Made by a program: the position numbers and the translations under genes. From contig URGW01000037.1 in NCBI GenBank assembly GCA_900547475.1, positions 1-42,244 on the forward strand: a DNA stretch of 42,244 nt, in the 5' to 3' direction. Of this stretch, positions 1 through 8,221 are shown in pieces. The notes beneath the pieces were generated by a model. That model had not been told where the DNA came from, did no database searches, and worked only from the letters and a program-made list of their open reading frames with translations. The stretch is from an uncultured Clostridium sp. (GTDB taxonomy: Bacteria > Bacillota > Clostridia > Clostridiales > Clostridiaceae). Position 1 is the first letter of the stretch. Each line of letters begins with the position of its first letter.

Positions 1-144
1 CGACGGTTAGGAGCTTCGAAGCTTTAGTAGATTTTATGGAAATAATAATATAAATTCTTAGTGAAATTATATTCCTTTCTGGAGATTATATAATCATTTT
101 TTCGTCATCACGGCATTCAAGCTCTAACGAACGGAGGTAGATTT
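1..144 (+). promoter_or_regulatory. Upstream leader region of cysE with possible long-range pairing
   Basis: No coding sequence is visible here. The segment contains the 12-base palindrome AGCTTCGAAGCT at 12-23. GTTAGGAGC at 6-14 can pair with GCTCTAAC at 121-128, with one bulged G, which would enclose most of the segment. A second palindrome, GATTATATAATC (84-95), is followed by a T-run. It ends in a good ribosome-binding site (ACGGAGGT) for cysE. The T-box signature (AGGGTGGNACCGCG) is absent, so I do not call a riboswitch class. The 5' part may belong to something outside the window. Confidence 0.3.
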
Positions 145-738
145 ATGTTTAGGAATTTAAGATATGATTTAAATAGAGTTATGGAAAATGATCCTGCTGC
201 TAGGAGTAAGATTGAAGTGTTTTTACTTTATCCTACAATTCATGCTATGATTTCTTATAGAATAGCTCGTTTTCTTTACACTAAAAAGTTATTCTTTTTA
301 GCTAGGCTTGTATCACAAATATCTAGATTTTTTACTGGAATAGAGATACATCCAGGAGCTAAGATTGGAAAAGGATTAGTTATAGATCATGGAATGGGTG
401 TAGTAATAGGAGAAACAGCAGAAATAGGAGATAATGTGATTTTATATCATGGAGTAACATTAGGAGGAACAGGGAAAGATAAAGGGAAGAGGCATCCGAC
501 ATTGGGAGATAATGTTATAATAGGAGCTGGAGCCAAGGTTCTTGGACCTATATATATTGGAAGTAATTCTAAGATAGGTGCTAATTCTGTAGTTTTAAAA
601 GATGTTCCAGAAGGATCTACAGCTGTTGGAATTCCAGCTAAAAATATAATGAAGGAACAAGAAGAAATGCCAGCAATAATAGAAATAAAAGATTATAGAG
701 GGAATAGTAAAAAAATTTATAATTATATGGTGATTTAA
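145..738 (+). CDS. cysE: Serine O-acetyltransferase
   Basis: This enzyme transfers an acetyl group from acetyl-CoA to L-serine, giving O-acetylserine, the carbon skeleton for cysteine synthesis in the cytoplasm. The 197-aa protein has an N-terminal helical part (about 1-65) followed by a left-handed beta-helix of hexapeptide repeats. Diagnostic stretches are DHGMGVVIGETAEIGDN and YHGVTLGGTGK, with the catalytic-type histidine in DHGMG. The C-terminal STAVGIPAK turn is typical of the family. The short form (about 200 aa, without the long enterobacterial N-terminus) is usual in Firmicutes. The ATG is preceded by ACGGAGGT at good spacing. It is the first gene of a tight run: queG starts 3 nt after its stop. 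Cysteine supply also feeds iron-sulfur cluster assembly, which the next two proteins need, but that link is inference. Confidence 0.93.
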   Translation: MFRNLRYDLNRVMENDPAARSKIEVFLLYPTIHAMISYRIARFLYTKKLFFLARLVSQISRFFTGIEIHPGAKIGKGLVIDHGMGVVIGETAEIGDNVILYHGVTLGGTGKDKGKRHPTLGDNVIIGAGAKVLGPIYIGSNSKIGANSVVLKDVPEGSTAVGIPAKNIMKEQEEMPAIIEIKDYRGNSKKIYNYMVI

Positions 739-741
739 TTT

Positions 742-1749
742 ATGACTAAAGAAGAACTAAAAGAATATTGTAATTCATTAAACCTAGATACTGTTGGATT
801 TATAAAGTGTAGAAGATTTGATGAATTAATAGAATTTTATAAGTGTAGAAAAGAAATGAATTTAGAAAATGAATTTGAAGAAGCTGATATAGAAAAAAGA
901 ATAAATCCAATGTGGTATATGGAAAGGGGAAAAACTATTATTTCAATAGCTTTTCCCTATCTTTGGGTAGAAAATAATTTAGAAAATGGATTTTCTAAAT
1001 ATACTAAAGGCTTAGACTATCATAGGGTTGTTAAAAAATACTTAGATAATATTTGTGATTTTATTAAGTCTAAGGGTGGTGAAGCTATTTCTTTCGTAGA
1101 TAGTAACACATTGCCTGAAAGATATATTGCATATTTAGCTAATATTGGATTTATAGGTAAAAACAATATGATTATAACAAAGAAGTATGGTTCTTATGTA
1201 TTTTTAGGAGAAATAATTACTGATTTAGAATTTGATAGTGACGAAGTACGAAGTTTTGAAAATATAAAGGAGTATAAAGAATGTGGAGAATGTAATATAT
1301 GTTATAAGGAATGTCCCACAAAATCTATAAATATAAACAAGATTAACCCTAATATATGTTCATCTTATATTACACAAAAAAAGGAGTTAACAGATATTGA
1401 TATAAAGCTTTTAAAGGGCAAGATATTTGGCTGTGATATGTGTCAAAATATATGTCCGTATAATAAAGATATACATTTTTCAAAAATTGAAGAGTTTAAG
1501 CCTTTAGAATTTATGTGTAATTTAAAAAGTGATATTTATGCCGATATGAATAATAAATTTTTTAAGGAGAATATTTCAAGAACGTCTTGTGGATGGAGAG
1601 GGAAAAATGTTATTAAGAGAAATGCTATAATAAAGTTATACAATGAAGGTGAAAATATAGAAATATATAAAGGGGACTCACCTTATATAAATGAATATAT
1701 AAAAAGATTAAAAAATTTTGGAGGAAAGGTAAATGAAACAAAGGACTAA
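742..1749 (+). CDS. queG: Epoxyqueuosine reductase (QueG family)
   Basis: QueG reduces epoxyqueuosine to queuosine at tRNA position 34, the last step of queuosine synthesis, using cobalamin and two 4Fe-4S clusters. The 335-aa protein shows the family core DSNTLPERYIAYLANIGFIG, with the Asp used for catalysis in characterised QueG. A ferredoxin-like block follows: CGECNICYKECP, then NICSS, then CDMCQNICP, which supplies the eight cysteines for both clusters. It is shorter than the E. coli and Bacillus enzymes (about 380 aa) because the C-terminal HEAT-like tail is reduced. Its end overlaps nth by 17 nt, so cysE-queG-nth is very probably one transcript. No other queuosine genes are in the window. 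The main alternative is a QueG-like ferredoxin protein of other function, which is less likely given the intact active-site motif. Confidence 0.88.
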   Translation: MTKEELKEYCNSLNLDTVGFIKCRRFDELIEFYKCRKEMNLENEFEEADIEKRINPMWYMERGKTIISIAFPYLWVENNLENGFSKYTKGLDYHRVVKKYLDNICDFIKSKGGEAISFVDSNTLPERYIAYLANIGFIGKNNMIITKKYGSYVFLGEIITDLEFDSDEVRSFENIKEYKECGECNICYKECPTKSININKINPNICSSYITQKKELTDIDIKLLKGKIFGCDMCQNICPYNKDIHFSKIEEFKPLEFMCNLKSDIYADMNNKFFKENISRTSCGWRGKNVIKRNAIIKLYNEGENIEIYKGDSPYINEYIKRLKNFGGKVNETKD

Positions 1750-2374
1750 AATCATATTAGAGGAGTTAAAAAGGTTATATCCAGATGCTAAATGTGAATT
1801 AAATTATGAAACTCCATTTCAATTATTAGTTGCAACTATTTTATCTGCACAAACTACAGATAAGAAAGTTAATGAGGTAACTGAGAGTTTATTTAAAGAT
1901 TATCCAGATGTTGATGCATTTCTAACATTATCTATAGATGAACTTGAAACAAGAATAAAACAAATAGGATTATATAGAAGTAAAGCTAAAAATATATTAG
2001 TTATGTGTAATCAATTAAAAAGTAAATTTAATGGAGAAGTTCCTAAAACTATGGAAGAGATAACAAGTTTAGCAGGGGCAGGAAGAAAAACTGCAAATGT
2101 AGTATTATCAAATGCCTTTGGAGTTCCGTCTATTGCAGTTGACACACATGTTTTTAGAGTCTCTAATAGACTTGGATTGGCAGATTCAGATAATGTTTTA
2201 GAAGTTGAAAAGCAACTTCAAGCAGAACTCCCTAAAAAAGAGTGGAGTTTAACACACCATTTACTAATATTTCATGGTAGAAGATGTTGTATAGCTAGAA
2301 ATCCTAAGTGTAGTGAATGTTCACTTACTAATAGATGTAAATATTTTAAGGCAGAAAAATCTAAAACAAAATAG
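1733..2374 (+). CDS. nth: Endonuclease III (DNA glycosylase/AP lyase)
   Basis: This enzyme removes oxidised pyrimidines from DNA and cleaves the abasic site in base-excision repair. The 213-aa protein has the helix-hairpin-helix LAGAGRKTANVV, with the Schiff-base lysine at K119, followed by the catalytic aspartate D137 in VDTHV. These match E. coli K120 and D138. The C-terminus carries the 4Fe-4S loop C-x6-C-x2-C-x5-C (from CCIARNPKCSEC to RCKYF). The helix-hairpin-helix begins LAGAG where LPGVG is more common, a minor variation. It overlaps the queG 3' end by 17 nt, with the ribosome-binding site GGAGGAAAG inside queG. After the stop there are two small hairpins (2374-2404), without a convincing T-run. 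Confidence 0.95.
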   Translation: MKQRTKIILEELKRLYPDAKCELNYETPFQLLVATILSAQTTDKKVNEVTESLFKDYPDVDAFLTLSIDELETRIKQIGLYRSKAKNILVMCNQLKSKFNGEVPKTMEEITSLAGAGRKTANVVLSNAFGVPSIAVDTHVFRVSNRLGLADSDNVLEVEKQLQAELPKKEWSLTHHLLIFHGRRCCIARNPKCSECSLTNRCKYFKAEKSKTK

Positions 2375-2482
2375 GTTAGATAATCTAGCCAAATCGAGGA
2401 TTTGGAGATTCATTTATGATATAATTGATATGAAAAAATGTAGCAATATCTACATAATTACTAAAGTTTTAGGAGGATGTAT

Positions 2483-3394
2483 ATGAAAGTTGGAGTAATA
2501 ATGGGGGGAATTTCTTCAGAAAGAGAAATTTCACTTAAAAGTGGTAATTCAATAGTTGAAAAAATAGATAAAAATAAATATGAAGTAATGCCTATAGTTA
2601 TTGATAATAAAGAAGATATAGTAAACAAGGTTAAAGATATAGATTTTGCGTTATTAGCACTTCATGGAAAATTTGGAGAGGATGGAACTGTTCAATCAGT
2701 ACTTCAAACTTTAGATATACCTTATTCAGGATGTGGACCTATAAGTTCAGGTTTATGTATGGATAAAGACTTTACAAAAAGAATATTAAAAGCAAATGAT
2801 ATTAGAACTGCAAGATGGATTAACGTTTCATCTGTAGAAGAAATAGATTATGATAAGATAGATGAAATGGGATATCCTGTTTTCGTTAAACCAACAAATG
2901 GAGGATCAAGTGTTGCTACATTTAAGATAAAAAATAAAGCGGATATTCAAGCAGCAGTTGAAGAAGGATTAAAATGGGATACAGAAGTAATGATTGAGGA
3001 GTTTGTTGAAGGTGATGAAATAACTTGTCCAGTATTTGATGGAAAGATGTGGCCTGTTATAGCTATTAAACCAAAGTCTGATTTCTTTGATTATACTCAA
3101 AAGTATGCAGCTGATGGAGCTGATGAAATAGTTATTGAATTAGAAAAAGATCTTCATAAGGAAGTTGAAAAAATGGCTTTAGAAACTTATAAGGCTTTAA
3201 AGTGTCAAGTATATGCAAGAGTTGATATGATTATTGATAAAAAAGGAGTTCCATATATATTAGAAGTCAATACATTACCTGGAATGACTCCAGCAAGTCT
3301 TTTCCCTAAGAGCGCAGCTGCAATAGAAACTAGCTATGCTGGTCTTTTAGATAAAATAATAGAAACATCTTTAAAAGTTAAGAGAAATATATAA
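2483..3394 (+). CDS. ddl: D-alanine--D-alanine ligase
   Basis: Ddl joins two D-alanines with ATP hydrolysis to make the terminal dipeptide of peptidoglycan precursors, in the cytoplasm. The 303-aa protein has the ATP-grasp layout: N-terminal GGISSEREISLKSG, the substrate-side LHGKFGEDGTVQ, the central YPVFVKPTNGGSS, and the C-terminal ILEVNTLPGMTPASLFP with metal and D-Ala binding residues. A possible ATG lies at 2477, but it directly abuts the AGGAGG (2471-2476). The ATG at 2483 has ideal 6-nt spacing, so I place the start there. A TATAAT at 2420-2425 could be a -10 box, though no good -35 was found. The gene ends inside a long perfect hairpin, so it is probably monocistronic. Confidence 0.95.
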   Translation: MKVGVIMGGISSEREISLKSGNSIVEKIDKNKYEVMPIVIDNKEDIVNKVKDIDFALLALHGKFGEDGTVQSVLQTLDIPYSGCGPISSGLCMDKDFTKRILKANDIRTARWINVSSVEEIDYDKIDEMGYPVFVKPTNGGSSVATFKIKNKADIQAAVEEGLKWDTEVMIEEFVEGDEITCPVFDGKMWPVIAIKPKSDFFDYTQKYAADGADEIVIELEKDLHKEVEKMALETYKALKCQVYARVDMIIDKKGVPYILEVNTLPGMTPASLFPKSAAAIETSYAGLLDKIIETSLKVKRNI

Positions 3395-3444
3395 TAATAG
3401 AATAAAAGGATTCAGCTTCCGCTGAATCCTTTTATTCTATTATT
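3393..3444 (+). terminator. Rho-independent terminator after ddl, 24-bp perfect stem
   Basis: The arms 3393-3416 and 3421-3444 are perfect reverse complements around a TTCC loop, and the stem begins within the ddl stop codon. The stem contains CCTTTTATTC rather than ending in a clean T-run. It is symmetrical, so it could act in both directions or as a 3'-end stabiliser. Confidence 0.8.
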
Positions 3445-3604
3445 ATAGAGAAAATTTTTTGTATTTTGGAACTTTTTATTTTATTAAGATGTCTAATCAA
3501 TATAAAGTAAAAAGTAAATAAGGCTCTTTTAATTATTAGATGTAACCATAACTGTAATTTTAAATATTATATATAGTAAGGAGAATTTTTTATTGGAGGG
3601 CTTT

Positions 3605-4546
3605 ATGCAAAATAGAAGTGATAAAAGTCTTTTTGGTATAGATATTAATGAGTATACACAAAATGTAGACTTTACAGTTCTTGCAACTACTATAGACTTT
3701 TTATACCTAAGATCCTCAGGATCAGCCACAGGTAGATTCAGGGTAGATAGAAAATTTTTAGAGTTTGCTAGAAAGGCAAGAGATTTTAGGATACCTGTTG
3801 GTGCATATCACTTTGGAGTTCCAAGTACAGATTTAACTACGGCAGATTCACAATGTGATGATTTTATTAATATACTTCAAGAGGGATTTGGAGAAAGAGA
3901 TTATGGAGATTTATTTCCGGTGTTAGATGTTGAAACTCCTACAGATAACTCAATTTCTACTTCTACATTAATTAATTGGATAGAGAGATTTAGAAAAAGG
4001 TTTGAAAGAAAAACAAGAAGAAGATTAATGCTTTATACTGGAGCATTTTTTGTAGATATGTACAATAATTTCTTTGTTCCTAATAAAGGATATCCTTTGA
4101 AAAATATGATTTTATGGATTGCTCATTATACAGCAATTCCAGGGAATGCACCAGTTCCACCAGATGTGGGAGGATGGACTAGATGGAGGATATGGCAATA
4201 TAGTGAAAGTGCAAGTGTTGGGGGTGTTGGAAACCCAGTTGATGCAAATTGGGGACCAGATAGTATAGATTTATTAACTCAACCTAGAAATGTAACAGGA
4301 CTTACAGTTAATAGAAAAGGAAATGTTTTGAATATTAGTTGGAGAAAAAATACTGATACAGACTTATTAGGATATAATATTTTTGCAAATAATTACTGGA
4401 TAGGTACAGTAGATGCTGATGATACTAGTTTTTCAATAAATATAAATCAATTACCGTTTACTGTTAAAGGAGCTATAAGGATAAGTATAGAAGCATTTGA
4501 TAAAGATGGTGAAACATCTAAGAATAGAAGTAGTTTTACAGTATAA
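3605..4546 (+). CDS. GH25 muramidase (lysozyme) with C-terminal Fn3-like domain
   Basis: Glycoside hydrolase family 25 enzymes cut the MurNAc-GlcNAc bond of peptidoglycan. The 313-aa protein starts the catalytic barrel with FGIDINEY (D13) and carries the catalytic DxE motif in PVLDVET (D108, E110). Later family hallmarks are ILWIAHYT, RIWQYSES and VDANW. After about residue 225 there is a beta-rich segment (NVTGLTVNRKGNVLNISWRK) that looks like a fibronectin type III domain. No signal peptide is visible, so release may be by lysis, from a mother cell, or by a non-classical route. Two starts compete: TTG at 3593 behind AAGGAG (3578-3583), and ATG at 3605 behind GGAGGG (3595-3600). I prefer the ATG because the protein then begins MQNRSDKS, close to the enzyme core. 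It stands alone between ddl and the VanW gene. Confidence 0.85.
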   Translation: MQNRSDKSLFGIDINEYTQNVDFTVLATTIDFLYLRSSGSATGRFRVDRKFLEFARKARDFRIPVGAYHFGVPSTDLTTADSQCDDFINILQEGFGERDYGDLFPVLDVETPTDNSISTSTLINWIERFRKRFERKTRRRLMLYTGAFFVDMYNNFFVPNKGYPLKNMILWIAHYTAIPGNAPVPPDVGGWTRWRIWQYSESASVGGVGNPVDANWGPDSIDLLTQPRNVTGLTVNRKGNVLNISWRKNTDTDLLGYNIFANNYWIGTVDADDTSFSININQLPFTVKGAIRISIEAFDKDGETSKNRSSFTV

Positions 4547-4562
4547 AATAAGAGAGTAGTAT

Positions 4563-4623
4563 AAGAATAGCTTTATAGTATATAATATAAAATTAGTTAC
4601 AATTTTAAAGTAAAGCTATTCTT
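4563..4623 (+). other. Inverted repeat after the GH25 gene
   Basis: AAGAATAGCTTTA (4563-4575) and TAAAGCTATTCTT (4611-4623) are perfect complements, separated by 35 nt that hold a smaller AAAATT/AATTTT pair. No T-run follows, so it may be a weak terminator or an RNA 3'-end element. Confidence 0.5.
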
Positions 4624-4752
4624 GAATTTATTAGTTTAAATTTTATGAAATTGTAATAATTTTATTAATTGTATTAAATTAAATAATAGAATATAATTAG
4701 AACATAATGCAATTATAGTAATTATATATAAATTTTTGGGAGGAGTGGAACT

Positions 4753-6228
4753 GTGAGTAACGAAAAAGCAAATGAGGATAAGCTTAAAAAAACTATGTTT
4801 AAAAATAAGAAATTAATAATTATAATATCAACTATTATAGTTTTAATTGCAGGAGGAACTTTTGGATATTTTATGAACGTAAAAAGTGAAGTTGATTCAT
4901 GGACGGATAAAATATATCCTGGGGTACAAGCTTATGGCATAGACTTAGGTGGAAAAACTAAGGAAGAAGCAGTAAACATATTAAATGATCAGTTAATTTC
5001 TTTAATTGGAAATAAAATTATAACTGTAACTGTTGCAGATAAAACTTTTGAGCTTAAGTATTCTGATATTAGTCCATCAGTAAGTGCTGATGAAACAGTA
5101 GAAAAAGCATTGAATTATGGAAAAGATAATAAAATGTTTGAAAAGAAAAAAATGATCGAAAATGGTGTTGATTATAACGTTGATACTGTATTAAGTTATG
5201 ATGAAGAAAAAGTTAAAGAATTTGCTAATAGTGTAAATGATCAAGTTAAAGTTGATGCTGTAGATGCAAAAATATCAATTAGTGGGAGCAATGTTTCTAT
5301 AACTCCAGAGGTCACAGGAAAGCGTATAGATATAGAGGATTTATGCAACAAAATAAAGGAAAGTATAGATCCAGATCCAGAAAAAATTGAAACTGTATCT
5401 TTAGATTTACAAGATTACTCACCAAGTATAACTTCAGCAGAGTTAAGTAAGATTACTGGAGTAATGTCATCTTATTCAAGCACTTTTGGTACTTCTGATA
5501 CAGGAAGAGTTGAAAACTTAAGAATTTCAACTGGATACATTAATGGTACCTTATTAATGCCTGGAGAGGAGTTCAGCTATAATAATACAATAGGCCCAAC
5601 AACTCCAGAAAGAGGATATAAGGAAGCAAATACATATGTTGGTTCTAAAATAGTACCAGGATATGGTGGAGGAGTATGTCAAGTTTCAAGTGCTCTTTAT
5701 AGAGCTGTTATACAAGCTAATATAAGATCTACTGAAAGACGTAATCACTCAATGACTGTTAGTTATGCAAAACCAGGATTAGATGCAACAGTTGCAGCTG
5801 GATATATAGATTATAAGTTTGTAAATACATATGATTTCCCAATATATATTCAAGGATATTTATCTGGTAATCAAGTAGTATTTAATGTTTGGGGAAATAA
5901 AGAAGCTATGGGTGGAAAAACTTATGAGCTTGTTAATGAAATATTAGAAACTTATACTTATGGTACTGAGGAAGTGCAAGATTCTACTTTACCTGAAGGG
6001 ACAAGAGTTGTAACATCATCAGGAGCTAATGGATATAAAGCAAGTGGATATTTAATTACTTATGAAAATGGTGTTCAAGTAAATAAAGAACTTATATCAA
6101 CTGATGTATATTCAACTAGAAATCAGGTTGTTAGTGTTGGAACTAAAAAGGTAGAAGCACCAGCAACTCCTACTCCAGAAGAAACAACACCAACAGAAAA
6201 TACTACTGAAGAAGCTCCAGCAGCTTAA
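4753..6228 (+). CDS. VanW family protein with peptidoglycan-binding-like and G5 domains
   Basis: This is a 491-aa membrane-anchored envelope protein of unproven biochemical function. A lysine-rich cytoplasmic N-terminus is followed by one transmembrane segment (about 21-41). The next ~190 residues match the putative peptidoglycan-binding type (YPGVQAYGIDLGGKTKEEA). The VanW core spans about 240-370, with LLMPGEEFSYNNTIGP and VPGYGGGVCQVSSALYRA. A G5-like domain (about 398-460) ends in a Pro/Thr/Glu-rich tail. VanW accompanies vancomycin-resistance clusters in some bacteria, but there is no van cluster here and chromosomal VanW/G5 proteins are common in clostridia. I therefore do not infer resistance. 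The start is GTG behind GGGAGGAG. Position next to ddl and a muramidase suggests a cell-wall role, as inference. It ends at a strong terminator. Confidence 0.85.
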   Translation: MSNEKANEDKLKKTMFKNKKLIIIISTIIVLIAGGTFGYFMNVKSEVDSWTDKIYPGVQAYGIDLGGKTKEEAVNILNDQLISLIGNKIITVTVADKTFELKYSDISPSVSADETVEKALNYGKDNKMFEKKKMIENGVDYNVDTVLSYDEEKVKEFANSVNDQVKVDAVDAKISISGSNVSITPEVTGKRIDIEDLCNKIKESIDPDPEKIETVSLDLQDYSPSITSAELSKITGVMSSYSSTFGTSDTGRVENLRISTGYINGTLLMPGEEFSYNNTIGPTTPERGYKEANTYVGSKIVPGYGGGVCQVSSALYRAVIQANIRSTERRNHSMTVSYAKPGLDATVAAGYIDYKFVNTYDFPIYIQGYLSGNQVVFNVWGNKEAMGGKTYELVNEILETYTYGTEEVQDSTLPEGTRVVTSSGANGYKASGYLITYENGVQVNKELISTDVYSTRNQVVSVGTKKVEAPATPTPEETTPTENTTEEAPAA

Positions 6229-6240
6229 AGATATTTAATT

Positions 6241-6296
6241 AATCACAATATATAATTCTCATTATTATGAGCTTATATATTGTGATTATTTTTTTA
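6241..6296 (+). terminator. Rho-independent terminator after the VanW gene
   Basis: AATCACAATATATAA (6241-6255) pairs with TTATATATTGTGATT (6273-6287). The inner CTCAT/ATGAG pair extends the stem, and ATTTTTTTA follows directly. Confidence 0.9.
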
Positions 6297-6326
6297 TTCT
6301 TTAGGAAATTATATTTCCTAAAGAAT
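6296..6326 (+). other. Second perfect hairpin just after the terminator
   Basis: ATTCTTTAGGAAAT (6296-6309) and ATTTCCTAAAGAAT (6313-6326) form a 14-bp stem with a 3-nt loop. No T-run follows on either strand. The rest of the gap (6327-6493) shows no ORF of note. A perfect but isolated DnaA-box-like 9-mer lies at 6327-6335 on the minus strand. Confidence 0.5.
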
Positions 6327-6493
6327 TGTGGATAACTTTAAAAAGTGTGAGAAACACATAGTCTACGAAGCAGATTTTGTTTTAATTAAATATATAATTA
6401 ATACTAACCATAAAAAAGGTATTTAGTAAATGGCACTATATTTAGATAATTATAATAAAAAATGGTAAAAAAATTAATAAAATGTAAAATACT

Positions 6494-6522
6494 TTGACTA
6501 TTAAAAAACTATATAGTATCAT
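6494..6522 (+). promoter_or_regulatory. Sigma-A-type promoter for trmL-degV
   Basis: TTGACT (6494-6499), a 17-nt spacer and TATCAT (6517-6522) form the best promoter-like match in this gap. Initiation near 6529 would give a ~60-nt leader. Confidence 0.55.
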
Positions 6523-6545
6523 TTAAGATATATAAATAGTGTAAA

Positions 6546-6572
6546 GTAAGATGTTATAACATCTTGCTTTTT
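6546..6572 (+). terminator. Terminator-like hairpin inside the trmL leader
   Basis: AGTAAGATGT and ACATCTTGCT form a ~10-bp stem (one U-G pair) with a TATA loop, followed by CTTTTTATTTT. This lies between the predicted promoter and the ribosome-binding site at 6578-6583. It could attenuate trmL-degV or end a short upstream RNA. Confidence 0.5.
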
Positions 6573-6591
6573 ATTTTGGAGGGTGAATTCA

Positions 6592-7053
6592 TTGAATTTA
6601 AATATAGTTTTATATCAACCAGAAATACCGCAAAATACTGGGAATATAGCAAGAACTTGCGTTTTAACTGACTCAACTCTTCATTTAATAAAGCCTTTAG
6701 GATTTAGTATTGATGATAAAGCCGTTAGAAGATCAGGTTTAGATTATTGGAAGGATTTAAAATTAGAAGTTCATGAATCTTATGAAGATTTTATGGCTAA
6801 GTATGGAGATAGAAGAATATTTTTATCTACAACACATGGTGGAAATATATATTCAGATGAAAAGTTTCAAAATGGAGACTTTATAATGTTTGGAAGAGAA
6901 TCATCAGGTGTGCCTGAAGAGGTACATAATGCACATATGGGAATAAGAGTTCCCATGGTACAAACAAGCACAAGAAGTTTGAATTTATCAAATACAGTAG
7001 CAATTATAGCGTATGAAGCATTAAAGCAGATAGGATTTCCAAATATGAAATAA
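6592..7053 (+). CDS. trmL: tRNA (cytidine/uridine-34 2'-O)-methyltransferase, SPOUT family
   Basis: TrmL methylates the ribose of the wobble nucleotide in certain leucine tRNAs, using S-adenosylmethionine. The 153-aa protein is full length for this minimal, single-domain SPOUT enzyme. It shows NLNIVLYQPEIPQNTGNIAR at the N-terminus, FGRESSGVPEEV in the middle, and the knot segment RSLNLSNTVAIIAYEAL. A GTG at 6583 is in frame but overlaps the ribosome-binding site GGAGGG (6578-6583). TTG at 6592 has 8-nt spacing, so I place the start there. degV follows after 17 nt with its own GGGGG site, and the pair is likely cotranscribed. The exact tRNA target is inferred from the family only. Confidence 0.9.
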   Translation: MNLNIVLYQPEIPQNTGNIARTCVLTDSTLHLIKPLGFSIDDKAVRRSGLDYWKDLKLEVHESYEDFMAKYGDRRIFLSTTHGGNIYSDEKFQNGDFIMFGRESSGVPEEVHNAHMGIRVPMVQTSTRSLNLSNTVAIIAYEALKQIGFPNMK

Positions 7054-7070
7054 AAATAGGGGGTGCTTTT

Positions 7071-7907
7071 ATGGAAAAAATTAAGATTATTACTGATAGT
7101 ACTTTAGATTTACCATCAGATCTTATAAAAGAAAAGAATATAGAAGTTTTACCGTTATTAATTAACTTTGGAGAAGAAAGTTATTTAGATGGAGTAGAGA
7201 TAAATACTAGAGAAATGTTGGATAGAATAGAAAGAGAAAATATACTACCAACTACAGCTCAAATAACACCAAATAGATTTGAGGAAGTATTTAAAAAATA
7301 TCTAGATGAAGGATATAAGATAGTAACTTTATTATTATCATCAGAGATGAGCGGAACATATCAATCAGCGTGTATAGCTAAAAATATGCTAGATACTGAT
7401 GATATAGTAGTTATTGATTCTAGAAATGTGACATCAGGTTTAGGGGTTTTAGCACTAAAGGCTTGTGAATTTAGAGATAATGGAGATAATATATTTGAAA
7501 TTGAAGAAAAGATTAAGGGCATTATTCCTAAAGTTAAAAGTTCATTAAGTTTTGAGTCATTAGAAAACTTAGTAAGAGGTGGAAGACTTTCTAAAACAGC
7601 TGGTACAATAGGAAGTGTTTTAGGCCTAAGACTTATTTTGGAAGTTAAAGATGGTCAAATGGCTGTTAAAGATAAGGTAAGAGGAAGCAAAAAAGCTTTA
7701 AAGAAAGTAATTTCTGATTTTGAAAATGGAAATGTGGATATTAATTCTCCTATAGTATTATTAGAAATTTTAAATGAAGAAATTTATTCAGGATTAAAAA
7801 AATATTTTGAGGAAAATAATATAAATTATATAGATGCTAAAGTTGGATGTACGGTAGGAATACATTCAGGAACTAGGGCATGTGGAATTTTCTTTATTGA
7901 AAAATAA
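7071..7907 (+). CDS. DegV family fatty-acid-binding protein (copy 1)
   Basis: DegV proteins bind long-chain fatty acids; in Firmicutes some act as FakB, presenting the fatty acid to the kinase FakA for phosphorylation. The 278-aa protein has the standard two-domain form: KIITDSTLDLPSDLI at the N-terminus, TTAQITPNRFEEVF, LLSSEMSGTYQSA with the conserved serine/threonine pocket, and the C-terminal VRGGRLSK and GIHSGTRACGIFF. No FakA kinase is in the window. A second, clearly separate DegV protein lies at 34166. The two share the fold motifs but are not recent duplicates by eye. The lipid-binding role is family knowledge; the exact partner is unknown. Confidence 0.9.
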   Translation: MEKIKIITDSTLDLPSDLIKEKNIEVLPLLINFGEESYLDGVEINTREMLDRIERENILPTTAQITPNRFEEVFKKYLDEGYKIVTLLLSSEMSGTYQSACIAKNMLDTDDIVVIDSRNVTSGLGVLALKACEFRDNGDNIFEIEEKIKGIIPKVKSSLSFESLENLVRGGRLSKTAGTIGSVLGLRLILEVKDGQMAVKDKVRGSKKALKKVISDFENGNVDINSPIVLLEILNEEIYSGLKKYFEENNINYIDAKVGCTVGIHSGTRACGIFFIEK

Positions 7908-7913
7908 ATTTTA

Positions 7914-7957
7914 AATAGCAAGTAGCAATTTTTAAAGCGTTACTTGCTATTTTTTAC
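7914..7957 (+). terminator. Rho-independent terminator after degV copy 1
   Basis: AATAGCAAGTA (7914-7924) pairs with TACTTGCTATT (7941-7951), followed directly by a T-run. The AT-rich stretch 7958-8184 downstream holds nothing I can identify. Confidence 0.88.
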
Positions 7958-8184
7958 TTTAAAGCATTAAATAGTACTTGATTGGAATAAAAAACAGAAT
8001 TACTTTTTGAATAGATATGTGAAAATAGTATAAAATATTATAGAAAATAAAAAAAGAGAATTTTTAATTTAGAGTGAATTAAAAATATTTATTAAAGTAT
8101 CTAATAAAAGCCTATTTTTGTTATAAGTATAAAATTAAAAAAGTATAAAAATAAAAAAATATTAAAAAAAATTACTAGAAAGAC

Positions 8185-8213
8185 TTTCAAATTTAAGATA
8201 TCTGTTTTATAAT
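8185..8213 (+). promoter_or_regulatory. Promoter of the cggR-gap operon
   Basis: A perfect TATAAT (8208-8213) lies 17 nt after a weak TTTCAA (8185-8190). The predicted start near 8220 sits directly before the tandem CggR operator, the arrangement known from Bacillus subtilis. Confidence 0.6.
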
Positions 8214-8221
8214 AATAGATG

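Noticed and set aside
4753..6228. VanW homologue as vancomycin resistance gene
   Set aside because: There is no vanHAX/vanRS context, and ddl is a normal separate gene. VanW/G5 proteins are ordinary envelope proteins in clostridia.
6327..6335. Perfect DnaA-box 9-mer (TTATCCACA on the minus strand)
   Set aside because: It is isolated, with no cluster of boxes, dnaA or dnaN nearby. In AT-rich DNA roughly one such match per window of this size is expected by chance.
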